The position numbers were made by a program, and so were the translations under genes. This document shows positions 46,916 to 54,784 of a stretch of DNA of 64,000 bases, piece by piece (position 1 is the stretch's first letter; each line of letters starts with the position of its first letter). Origin of the DNA: Atrina japonica (lineage: Eukaryota > Mollusca > Bivalvia > Pterioida > Pinnidae); the NCBI GenBank assembly GCA_030159075.1, contig BROG01000442.1, positions 375,501 through 439,500 of the forward strand, in the 5' to 3' direction. The notes under the pieces were generated by a model, which had not been told where the DNA came from, ran no database searches, and saw only the letters and a program-made list of their open reading frames with translations.

Positions 46916-47792
46916 ATGCTGAATTTCATGAAAACGATGCATCAAATAGGTGCGAAATATTCCAATAAAAAAGATCATCGCCTTAATTTATCGTCTTTCG
47001 ATGTCTACGTCTCGGAGGCTAATCATTTTCACCCTTCATTCGAGGACGTGTTCATAAAATACAACACCCCCGACATTTTTGGAGCAGGGGATGAAAAACT
47101 GAAAAAGGTGTGGAGGAGATGGTACCTCGATCCAAAAACTTTTTGGAGAAACCAACTGAATTTCGCGATTTGGTGTGCAACGAGCGGCTGTGGAGTACCC
47201 ATTGAAAAAAACTATGACCGGTGGTAATTTGTCAAAATCTTTGTTTTGTTTTTCAGATACGAAGAATTTTGAAGGAGATGTCCTGTCCATTACCTAGCGA
47301 CCCAGAATTTAATTTATATGATAACAATGTCGACAAATCTGCCTGTAAAAGAATCTGTAGGGAGTTAGGAGTACCTCCCGAAACTGATTCGAAAATTAAG
47401 AGAACTATCTTCGGAATTTATAAAACGAAGTGGTCGACTTTTATATTGGATAAAGTGCTAGATTGGTACACTTTACCAGGTGCCGTAAGAATCAATGAAT
47501 CGATAAGAACTTACGTGTGGGCTATTCTAGGTGCCCAGGCTGAAACACGATCTTCTATTGTAAGTGCTACCGCTACAGGACTCGACGCTCAAGAACAATT
47601 TTAATCCACTTGGAAGACGCCATAAACCGACCCGTGGATCTACCCATAGAAATAGATCGATATGAAAAAAACATAAAATTTTGCAAAAAGCAAAGTCGAC
47701 TACGTTTCTTTCCAGGTTTGTACATGGCACCTAGCAACATGATGTTGAAGATCGGAGTTCATATCAAGGACTATAACAACGAAATACAGTGA
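46916..47792 (+). pseudogene. Conserved structural-type protein of the TIR element, frameshifted
   Basis: Frame 46916-47227 contains VWRRWYLDPKTFWRNQLNFA and IWCATSGCGVP. The reading moves to frame 1 (47221-47604; QIRRILKEMSCPLP, INESIRTYVWAILGAQAET) and then to frame 3 (47610-47792; DAINRPVDLPIEIDRYEKNI, GLYMAPSNMMLKIG, ending YNNEIQ). The three parts appear to be one chain of about 290 residues with two frameshifts; a small deletion around 47395-47430 is possible. I associate such sequences with uncharacterised proteins in cnidarian and mollusc genomes that accompany the capsid-like and ATPase genes. The specific role, perhaps minor capsid or internal protein, is not known to me. Confidence 0.55.
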
Positions 47793-48242
47793 ACCAGCTT
47801 TACAACTACATTCATTATAACGGAATATTCGGTATCCGACAAGAATTGCTCGGGAACAAATGTACATGTACATAAAAAAGTACTCATTACAACGGAATAT
47901 TCGGTATCCGACTCCGACATAAGATTCCGGGAACAAATGTACAAAACTCAATGTAAATAAACTCTTTACAACGGCATAACATCGCAGTACATCCCATCTG
48001 CTAATCCGGCTATTGTTTTCAGTCTTGATTTTCGTCACGGTTGAGATCACAGGTAAAAATAATTCTGTCGATAAAACAATTACACCGTCAATTGTTCTTA
48101 ATCTGCACTGATAGGTGATGGCCTAGGTGTCAACGATTAGCGCTTGAATCATCCCTACCTGTAGAGTAGGCAGTAGGCCTAATGTTTATAAACAATCAGT
48201 AGGTTTCGTTAGAACTCAAGCGACAGGAAGAGAAATACAAAT
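47793..48242. other. Short tandem repeats and unassigned sequence
   Basis: A ~75-bp unit with CGGAATATTCGGTATCCGAC and GGGAACAAATGTACA occurs at ~47818 and ~47891, with a weaker third at ~47966. The rest, up to the Penelope-like insertion, may hold remnants of the 5' part of the capsid-like gene, but I see no reliable frame. Confidence 0.5.
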
Positions 48243-49871
48243 ATAAAAAAATTCAGATACCAAAGTATAAATCAATAGAATGTCCAGGACATAGATACAA
48301 ATCCGGTAAAAAGGACAAACACGGACCTCTGGAAACCAAGAGGTTGGGATCAGGTGCCATGGATGAGTAAGCATCCCCTGTCGACCGGTCACACCCGCCG
48401 TGAGTCCACAGTCAAGTCCAATGAAACAAGTGAGGAGTGTATCCTCGTCACAATTGGTACAGACGTCTCAACAACCGCCAACGAAAAGGCAACTCAACAT
48501 TTCAGTGAAACGGAGTAGTCGCAAACAAGACTATTATACCGACCGTAAAATTTGCGGAACGTTGACATTAAACGCGGTTTTCGATATCCCTGTGTCAATA
48601 ATTTGTCAGTGAGTAGTTTACCTCTGTATTTGAAATCTTCATATGGTGTGCACGCCCTGGCATTACGGATCATCTGTGAAATATAAACCCCATATGCGGG
48701 TGACTGAGGGATATTACTACTTAAATGTGGAAAATTTACGATTGGAAAGCCGAAATCGTCGCGTTTATCGTATAGCTTCGTTGCTAATTTCCCGTCTGTG
48801 TTTATATTAAGTAAAATGTCTAAGTATGAAGCGTGTGTGCTTGATTCTGTTGTATCTTTAATTTCTAGTTCGCTGGGATATATCGCATTGACATATGTAT
48901 GAAAATTTTCATTATTAATTAACAAAACGTCGTCGATATATCTAAATGTCAAATTAAAGGACACCGCTAACGTTTTCTTTTTTTGATTCAGCAGTTTCTG
49001 AATGAAGTCTGCTTCGTATGAATAAAGAAACAGGTCGGCCAATAAAGGAGCACAATTGGTTCCCATAGGAATGCCGACAGTTTGTTGAAAGACCACGTCT
49101 CCGAACATTACAAATATATTGTCTATTAGAAATTCCAGCATGTTTTTATATCAACTTCAGTATATTTATGTGTAGAATCAGAGTGGACTTTGACGAAATA
49201 AGTATCCTGATAGCCAATCACTAGATATTTAAATTTTTGGGTACCACCTTTAGTGAAAAAGCAGTTGTCTATGATGCTGAAAAGTCTTTCTTTTAATTTT
49301 TTATGTGGAATAGTAGTGTAAAGAGTAGAGAAGTCATAAGTTTTGATACTGTGAATTCGAGAAAAATTGTGTGCCTTCAAATTTTCTAAAAGCTGTTTAG
49401 AATTTATAAGTATCCACATCTGATTTACACCGCTTCTGGAATAAGCAACTGTACAGTATTGTTGAAGTTTCTCATTAATGGCTGTCAATATCTGATATGG
49501 TAAGGAGTAAAGACAAAGGTTTGGTAGAACATTTGCTGGATCCTGCTATGTATCTTTGCTTATATGGGGTTTTATGAAGTTTAGGTATCCAGTATAAATG
49601 TGGTAGCTCGAAATCGGTATCCGTTGTAGGTATATCAAATGAGCGTAATACGGACACGTGATTTTGAAGGATCTCGTCCTTTGAAAGTGAGCTACGTGTG
49701 AACTTGCTCGTTATTATACTGAAACAAAGAAAATAGCATTTGCCTTTGGAAATCGGTACTGCCTACCTCGAGATTTCAAGTCGTTGGAAACACAGGAACC
49801 CTACTACCAGTCAGGGCTAAAGGATATAAAAATTTCAGATACCAAAGTATAAATCAATAGAATGTCCAGGA
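48243..49871 (-). mobile_element. Penelope-like element nested in the TIR element
   Basis: Minus orientation. The 3' tail (48243-48500) matches 16784-17036, the RT lies at 48494-49657, and a 45-base fragment of the same tail (49826-49871) stands upstream of the 5' region. A tail fragment ahead of a full tail is the pseudo-LTR or partial tandem layout typical of Penelope-like elements. The insertion lies directly against the capsid-like frame that begins at 49872. Confidence 0.8.
48494..49660 (-). pseudogene. Penelope-like reverse transcriptase, frameshifted copy
   Basis: Three overlapping minus-strand frames (49475-49657, 49126-49488, 48494-49141) give the same protein as 15604-16807: YWIPKLHKTPYK, SSKCSTKPLS, TYDFSTLYTTIPH, GIPMGTNCAPLLADL and RYIDDVL. 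A four-base insertion near 49490 and a frame change near 49130 break it. Upstream the sequence extends further 5' than the other copy (DEILQNHVSVLRSF, ~49680-49640), so it preserves a little more of the N terminus. No GIY-YIG domain is visible. Confidence 0.85.
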
Positions 49872-50586
49872 TTTTTGTGGATCGATTAGAATATATGATT
49901 ACTTTTAACGATTTTAAAAAGGTTGTGACTACGACTGAGGATGACAAAAATGTGAGTTATACCATTAACAACATCTGTCTTGAATTCGATAAAGTGACAG
50001 ATCCTACGTTGGCAAGAAGTATAAGACAGAGAGTTTGTCAAGGTCACCACGTTATTTATTTCGATTCGACCCTTCGATATAGAAAATCAACCATCCGGAA
50101 ATCCGATGCTGTTCTTAATTATCAGATCAACACACCCGCCAAAAGTTTGGGTGGTGAGCTCTTCCTATTTGAGGACATATCGAGAAAGGATGTTGAACAT
50201 TTTTACAATCCAAGAGTCAAAAAGGTGGAGGTCACAATTGAAGGGCAGCCGAACCAGTTATACAGTCAGGGGATGAGATCTTATCAACAATTTAATGAGA
50301 TTAAGAAGTGTTTTGCTCAAGGTAGAAATCGAGATCCTCGAGTTGGTCAAGTAGTGACCGAAATGGTGATGACTGATATGACAGTTGGAAAATATTCAAG
50401 CCTTCACTATGGATTATGGTTGAACCTGCGACGGGTCGAAAATTACAAAATATATCAGTAGGTATTTCATTCCGAATCGAAAGAGAAGAGGAAACTGATA
50501 CAGATCCTCTAGACGTATATAACTACGTTGTAAATGATGCACAGATAAACCTTCTAGATGGTCGATTCGTGTCAGTTATATCCTAA
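49872..50586 (+). pseudogene. Major capsid-like protein of the TIR element, 5'-truncated
   Basis: The open frame 49862-50461 starts with ATGTCCAGG contributed by the Penelope-like tail; native sequence starts about codon 4. Features: SYTINNICLEFDKVTDPTLA, the central NYQINTPAKSLGG and LFLFED region, and a highly conserved-looking FYNPRVKKVEVTIEG plus QPNQLYSQGMRSYQQF. After a frameshift at ~50460 the chain continues to the stop at 50584-50586, ending NDAQINLLDGRFVSV. Alternating beta-strand character and position next to a packaging ATPase fit a capsid protein (perhaps double jelly-roll type), but this is inference. The N-terminal part was separated or lost by the insertion. Confidence 0.55.
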
Positions 50587-50626
50587 AGCCTGAGGTAAAA
50601 GTATTTTTTTTTTGTTATTTAATAAA

Positions 50627-51239
50627 ATGTTTGTTAAAAAACCTCATTGTGCTATTATATGCGGTGATTAGGGGTGTGGCAAGACAGAATTTGTCTTAGA
50701 TCTATTGGAAACTGAGTACCGAGGAGTCTTCGATCACATCGTCATTTTATGATATACCGCTCTTTGGAATAAGGCATACCTTCAAAGATAATGGATACCT
50801 GCGGATAAAAGTATAATAGTGGTTAATCCAATATCCGAAAACGGTGAAGAACAATTACAAGATTTAATCCGTTTTTTTTCAATATTTTCAAGGGAACGGA
50901 GACGTTATACATCGTCGATGATTGTTCGGCAATGCGGCAGATGAAAAAGAAAGTGGACGTTTTAAGTTTTCTTGCCTTTTCTGGTAGACATGCACTTCAG
51001 AGTGAATGGGTACTTTCACAAAGATATAATACCGTGTGTAAAGATATTAGGACACAGATTAAATATATTGTATATTCAACCAAAAAGACGAATTTTCTTT
51101 CACGGAATGTTTGAGAGAAAATAACGTGATCAAAGATCTAGAAGAGAGGAAAAAAATGGAAAAATTATTATCGCAGCATAAATATTCGAAACTTATTTTA
51201 ATCATGACCATCCCTACGGAGTATAAATTTATTAGATAA
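50627..51239 (+). pseudogene. Genome-packaging-type P-loop ATPase (A32/FtsK-HerA-like), broken
   Basis: Starts ATG 50627. Walker A follows an N-terminal strand (CAIICGD, stop, GCGKTEF): a TAG (50669-50671) sits inside the P-loop. A TGA (50750-50752) and a TAA (50789-50791) also interrupt this frame. A frameshift near 50880 leads into Walker B, TLYIVDDCSA (~50910-50937), then LAFSGRHALQSEWVLSQRYN, the sensor-like region shared by packaging ATPases of Polinton-like elements and large DNA viruses. A second frameshift at ~51105 gives the C terminus (LRENNVIKDLEE...). About 200 residues in all. It would drive DNA into capsids. Three different stop codons argue for real decay. Confidence 0.75.
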
Positions 51240-51515
51240 TTTACTGAAAATCAAAATAATTACTCAGTAATTTTTTAGTAAATTCAGAAATTACTCTAGT
51301 AATTTTTAGTAATTACTCAGTATTTTGTAGTAAAATCAGTAATTAATTATTCTAGTAATTTTTTTAGTAATTTCAGTAATTTGTCTAGTAATTTTTAGTA
51401 ATTTTCTATCTTTAATGAACCATACATCAGTCAAATTAATCATTACACACAGTATTACTCTAGTAATTTTTAGTAATTTCAGTAATTATTCTAGTAAGTT
51501 TTAGTAGTTACCCCC
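51240..51515. repeat. AT-rich array of AGTAATT words inside the TIR element
   Basis: Degenerate ~30-bp repeats of CTAGTAATTTTTAGTAATTT and CAGTAATTA, with many near-palindromic TAATTACT words. Lies in the gap between the ATPase and the next small ORF. It could be regulatory, replicative or a simple expansion. Confidence 0.7.
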
Positions 51516-51520
51516 AAAAA

Positions 51521-51649
51521 ATGAGAAGAATATTACTCGTGTTTTTACTAGAATTAGCGTTTTTCCACGCTTTTTCAATCTTGTTGATAATTTTTGCTAT
51601 ATTGAGAGTGTTACGTTACAAAAAATTGGAAAGATTGTCGAAAAAATAA
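51521..51649 (+). CDS. 42-residue single-pass membrane peptide
   Basis: ATG 51521 to stop 51647-51649. Residues 1-30 are strongly hydrophobic (ILLVFLLELAFFHAFSILLI), followed by a basic tail (RYKKLERLSKK). The gene lies 21 bases before the next start on the same strand. Small membrane proteins are common in virus-like gene blocks. No family is recognised; the intact frame and position support it, the short length weakens it. Confidence 0.45.
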   Translation: MRRILLVFLLELAFFHAFSILLIIFAILRVLRYKKLERLSKK

Positions 51650-51669
51650 TTTCTTCGATATAAAAAAAT

Positions 51670-52369
51670 ATGCAAATGGATGAATTTCTTTCCATTGAAA
51701 CACCAGAGAGCGTTTGGCCTGGTAAACGAAAAGAGGAAACTTCCAAGACTAGCACCTCCAAGGATATTAACTCAAAAGATAACACCTCAAAAGACAGACT
51801 TTGTGCATTAGTCGCTGGAGGTAAATCCAAACAATTTTGGGGAAAAGATTTGAGTTTGGCCGATGTGGTAGGACTAACGGATGAAGAGGTGGAAAAATTT
51901 ATTAAGATTTATCAAAGAAAATTAGGCTCCCTCATGAGTAATGCCCTAGGAAATTCCATATTTTCGTTGTACGTCTCAGGATTATCCTATTTCGGCTTTG
52001 AGGTTGATAATCCATCTGAACTTATTAAAGAACTAAGTGATGACCATTTTTCAAGGCACCGCAGTTTCTTAATTCTGCTGTGATTTGTATTGATACCTCA
52101 ATCCCCTCACAGCCTCTTTAACATCAGTTAGACATATAAATGATTTAATAGCCTTTAAAAATGGCAGAGAATACTTAATTACATACTCGTGGATCATGCC
52201 AGCCGTAATAGTAATAGGTGGTGTTTTTATTCTCAATCTGTTTAGCCAGCCACCTCCTCCCATAACTCCTACAGAATCCGTACCTCAAAGAATAACACCT
52301 ACAGAATCCGAACCTTTTAGGATAATACCTATAAAACCCAAGATTCACGATCCTTTTGCGATGAATTAA
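51670..52369 (+). pseudogene. Conserved helical protein with C-terminal membrane segment and Pro-rich tail
   Basis: The first frame (51670-52083) has MDEFLSIETPESVWPGKRKE, a Ser/Thr/Lys-rich linker, and a helical domain with LSLADVVGLTDEEVEKFIKI and SLMSNALGNSIFSLYVSG. Two frame changes near 52050-52090 lead to NPLTASLTSVRHINDLIAF, then a hydrophobic segment (PAVIVIGGVFILNLF) and a proline-rich tail with a duplicated ITPTES unit, ending at 52367-52369. The last part from ATG 52196 would by itself encode 57 residues. I associate the helical domain with uncharacterised proteins next to capsid-like genes in other invertebrate elements, but its role is unknown. Confidence 0.5.
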
Positions 52370-52431
52370 GCCCTGCGATAAAAAGCCTACGGAAAAAAAA
52401 TTCTAATGAATCTAAAAACAAACGATGAGTA

Positions 52432-52554
52432 ATGCCTAAGATGGACTTTGAGCTCAACGACTTAGTCGATTACGCTTTGGCGATGTATACAAAAGACCAA
52501 CTCGTCAAAAAAGGTATCATCCCGGCCGACATCATGAAACAAAAATTGAAATAA
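52432..52554 (+). CDS. 40-residue small ORF
   Basis: An intact frame from ATG 52432 with a second possible start at 52441 (MDFELNDLVDYALAMYTKDQ), then VKKGIIPADIMKQKLK. It is helical and charged, with no hydrophobic segment, and sits in the tightly spaced plus-strand gene row, 19 bases before the next ATG. No family recognised. Support comes from an unbroken frame and compact spacing only. Confidence 0.4.
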   Translation: MPKMDFELNDLVDYALAMYTKDQLVKKGIIPADIMKQKLK

Positions 52555-52573
52555 TATGTAAAAATATTTAAAA

Positions 52574-52856
52574 ATGGCGAGTGCTGTAGCAATGATGTTA
52601 GGCTGGGCTGTCGTAAACGCCTTCGCGTTCACGGGGTCTAGCTACCTCTTCAGTAATCACGATTAGCAAAAGAGACACGATAAGGCGATGGAAAAATTGG
52701 CTCAGGCGAAGGAAAAATGGAGCCGTGATAGAGAAAAGGAGTTAGATTACTTGAACGAACGTTTGAGAATCTTAAGAGGGTCACTCGATCTACACGTAAA
52801 AGGAGGTGGACGACGCCATGCGTCTCATACACGCATTGAAACCGCGTTTAATCTGA
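52574..52856 (+). pseudogene. Small membrane plus helical protein, interrupted
   Basis: ATG 52574 begins a hydrophobic, small-residue-rich N terminus (MLGWAVVNAFAFTGSSYLF). A TAG stop at 52664-52666 interrupts the frame, which then continues with a charged helix (KRHDKAMEKLAQAKEKW, DREKELDYLNERL). A frameshift near 52800 leads to EVDDAMRLIHALK and a stop at 52854-52856. A Gly/Ala-rich membrane segment followed by a coiled helix suggests a small virion or membrane protein. It is followed by a further possible 28-residue hydrophobic peptide at 52881-52967. Confidence 0.5.
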
Positions 52857-52988
52857 CTTGTCGATCATTTTTCTTTGTTTATGTTAGCCATCGCCGTCAC
52901 AATCGCACGAGCCAAACACATACTATCTTTATTTTTTATCGTTATGATGTTTTTTCTCGTTTTTTAATCATCATTGGTCACAGGTTCT

Positions 52989-53910
52989 TTAAGGCGTCCT
53001 GCACCTATTGGCATTATAGTCGAATGAACGTAAATCTACTTCATCTATAGGGCATATTAATATTCTATAATTTCCTGGAGAAAATGTTTTCTAAATCTTC
53101 AGAAATAGTCACATAACGTGTGCTATACGGTTTATGCCAATTCTCGTGGTTGACGATGATACGTATTTTATCACCGTTTTGTAGAGCTCTGTTATCACTT
53201 TTTTTATACGATTCATCAATATATCTTCTACATCTTTAAGATAAAAATCCCTTAATAAGTGCACTATATAAGTATCAAAAAGGGGTGTAAATTTATCATT
53301 ATTTTTGCTCATCAATCAAGATAAATTCGTAGGGAAGCGATTCCTCTTCCTCTTTCTTTCTCCTCTCTCTCTCTTCTTCTATCTCTCTCAATTCTTCTTT
53401 AACGTAAGGGCCTATAATTAATTCCGCTTTATCGCGTATTGTTTTCTTTTCTATTTTCTTTTTTCCACCACGTGTTGAAAAATCTAAGAAATTTTTATTT
53501 ATTAAATCATCAATATCTGCTTTCTTCTTTGACCAATCAAACTTAGGTTTACCTTTCACTCCTACTAAATTTATTAATTCACCCTTTCGTTTGTTAGAAT
53601 AACCTTTTAAGCCTCTTTGTTTAGCCTTTTACGTTTGATCTTTGTGAAACGTTATCTTTTGCTTCTACTAAATTGGTTAATTCACCCTTTCTTTTGTTAC
53701 AATAACCTTTTAAGCCTCTTTGTTTAGCGAGGCGTTTTAATTCTTTTACAGTTAATCTTAGTGAAACGTTATCTTTCACTCCTATTAAATTAAGTGATTC
53801 ATCTCTTCTTTTGTTAGAATATCTTTTTAAACCTCTTTGTTTAGCGAGGTTTTTCTTAATTCTTTTAAGGTTAATCTTTGTGAAACGTTATCTTTTGACA
53901 TATTTTCCAT
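52989..53910 (-). pseudogene. SAP-repeat protein starting at the right TIR edge, frameshifted
   Basis: Start ATG 53910 lies at the inner border of the right TIR. Three tandem repeats (about 53910-53560) of the form TVKELKRLAKQRGLKGYCNK and RKGELTNLV resemble SAP/Rho-N-type DNA-binding helices; repeat 1 has an extra base and repeat 3 a stop. Then comes KPKFDWSKKKADIDDLINK, a charged coiled region (LREIEEERERRKKEEEES) in 53299-53559, and an overlapping frame 53109-53312 (PLFDTYIVHLLRDFYLKD). The tail in other frames (IRIIVNHENWHKPYSTRY) ends near 52989. Multi-SAP proteins are seen in Polinton-like and related elements. The C-terminal domain is unrecognised. Confidence 0.6.
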
Positions 53911-54784
53911 AATACCTTTTTACATATACAGATAATATGATCTTTAAGTCATTTTTATTTTCCATAATACCTTTTTTATACACAGATATTATTTTCTTTA
54001 AGTCATTTTTATTTTCCATAATACTTTTTACATTTTTTAAAAAAAATTTAGACTATAGTATCACACACACCCAAAAAATTAATATCAACAACAATATTAA
54101 TTTCTCATTAAATTCTACCTAATTTTTTACATTCTTCTTTAAAAATAAGATAGAGTATATCATCGTATCCATTTTTCCTTTTTCTTTTAAAAATGGATAT
54201 ATTTCGCCGTCTCAAAATACTGTCCTCCACATCCGTCACAAACTAGATATCTCGATGTTGTACGACAAACACATTTTTGACAAAATCTCATTTTTGCGAT
54301 TTTATTTTCTATCATATAATGGTGGCTATTACAATATATGGAATTTTTATAGCCTCTTTAGAACAAGGATATTGCACCTTAACTCGAGGCATTTGGCATT
54401 TCATTTTCATTATAATAAAATAAAATTCTTTAAGATATTTTTGGTATATTTTTTAATTTTACACAGACCATGGTTTAAATGTAAATTTGACCGGGTTGTG
54501 GATAGATTGTTAATTTGACCAGGTTGTGGATGATTTGTAAATTTTACCCATGTTTTGGACGAAATGTAAATTTAACCATTTTATGGGCAGATTGTGAATT
54601 TGACCATGTTGTGGACGGATTGTGAATTTGACGATTTTGTGGATGGTTTATAAATCTGTATATGTTGTGGTTGGTTACAGATTTGACCATATCGTTGTCG
54701 GTTGCAGATTTGACCATTTTATGGATGATTTGCGAATTTGACCATGTTGTGGTTGCTGGTTTTATAGTTACCCACATTACTACT
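53911..54784 (-). repeat. Right terminal inverted repeat
   Basis: Reverse complement of 44661-45412, but longer because a ~58-bp unit containing TTATTTTCCATAATAC is present three times (about 53900-54025). The rest matches block by block: GTGATACTATAGTCTAAA, the zinc-ribbon ORF, the AT-rich stretch, the 28-bp units (~54480-54760) and the CATTACTACT end. Confidence 0.92.
54187..54291 (-). pseudogene. Zinc-ribbon-like ORF in the right TIR, truncated
   Basis: Counterpart of 45093-45287. From ATG 54291 it encodes 34 residues with both knuckles, CQKCVC and CDGCGG, then stops early after KYIHF because the frame is shifted relative to the left copy. Confidence 0.5.

Larger units (their letters stand above)
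44661..54784. mobile_element. Polinton-like, virus-derived terminal-inverted-repeat element (fossil)
   Basis: Long inverted repeats bound a ~10.1 kb block. Both ends read AGTAG(C/T)AATGTGGGTAAC inward, so the element begins AG and ends CT, as Polintons/Mavericks do. It is flanked by TGATA on the left and TGATC on the right, an imperfect duplication. Inside, genes run minus (45431-46891), plus (46916-52856) and minus (52989-53910): packaging-type ATPase, capsid-like protein, another structural-type protein, small membrane proteins and a SAP-repeat protein. A Penelope-like insertion (48243-49871) is nested, leaving ~8.5 kb native sequence. No family-B polymerase, integrase or protease is visible. 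Most genes are broken. Confidence 0.82.

Noticed and set aside
47221..47256. Tiny GT...AG intron in the structural-type gene
   Set aside because: Its length of 36 is a multiple of three and removing it does not join the two conserved frames; a frameshift explains the break.
44661..54784. Family-B DNA polymerase, retroviral-type integrase or adenovirus-type protease
   Set aside because: I looked for polymerase motifs, a DDE core and a His-Asp-Cys arrangement in the readable frames and saw none; absence by eye is not proof.
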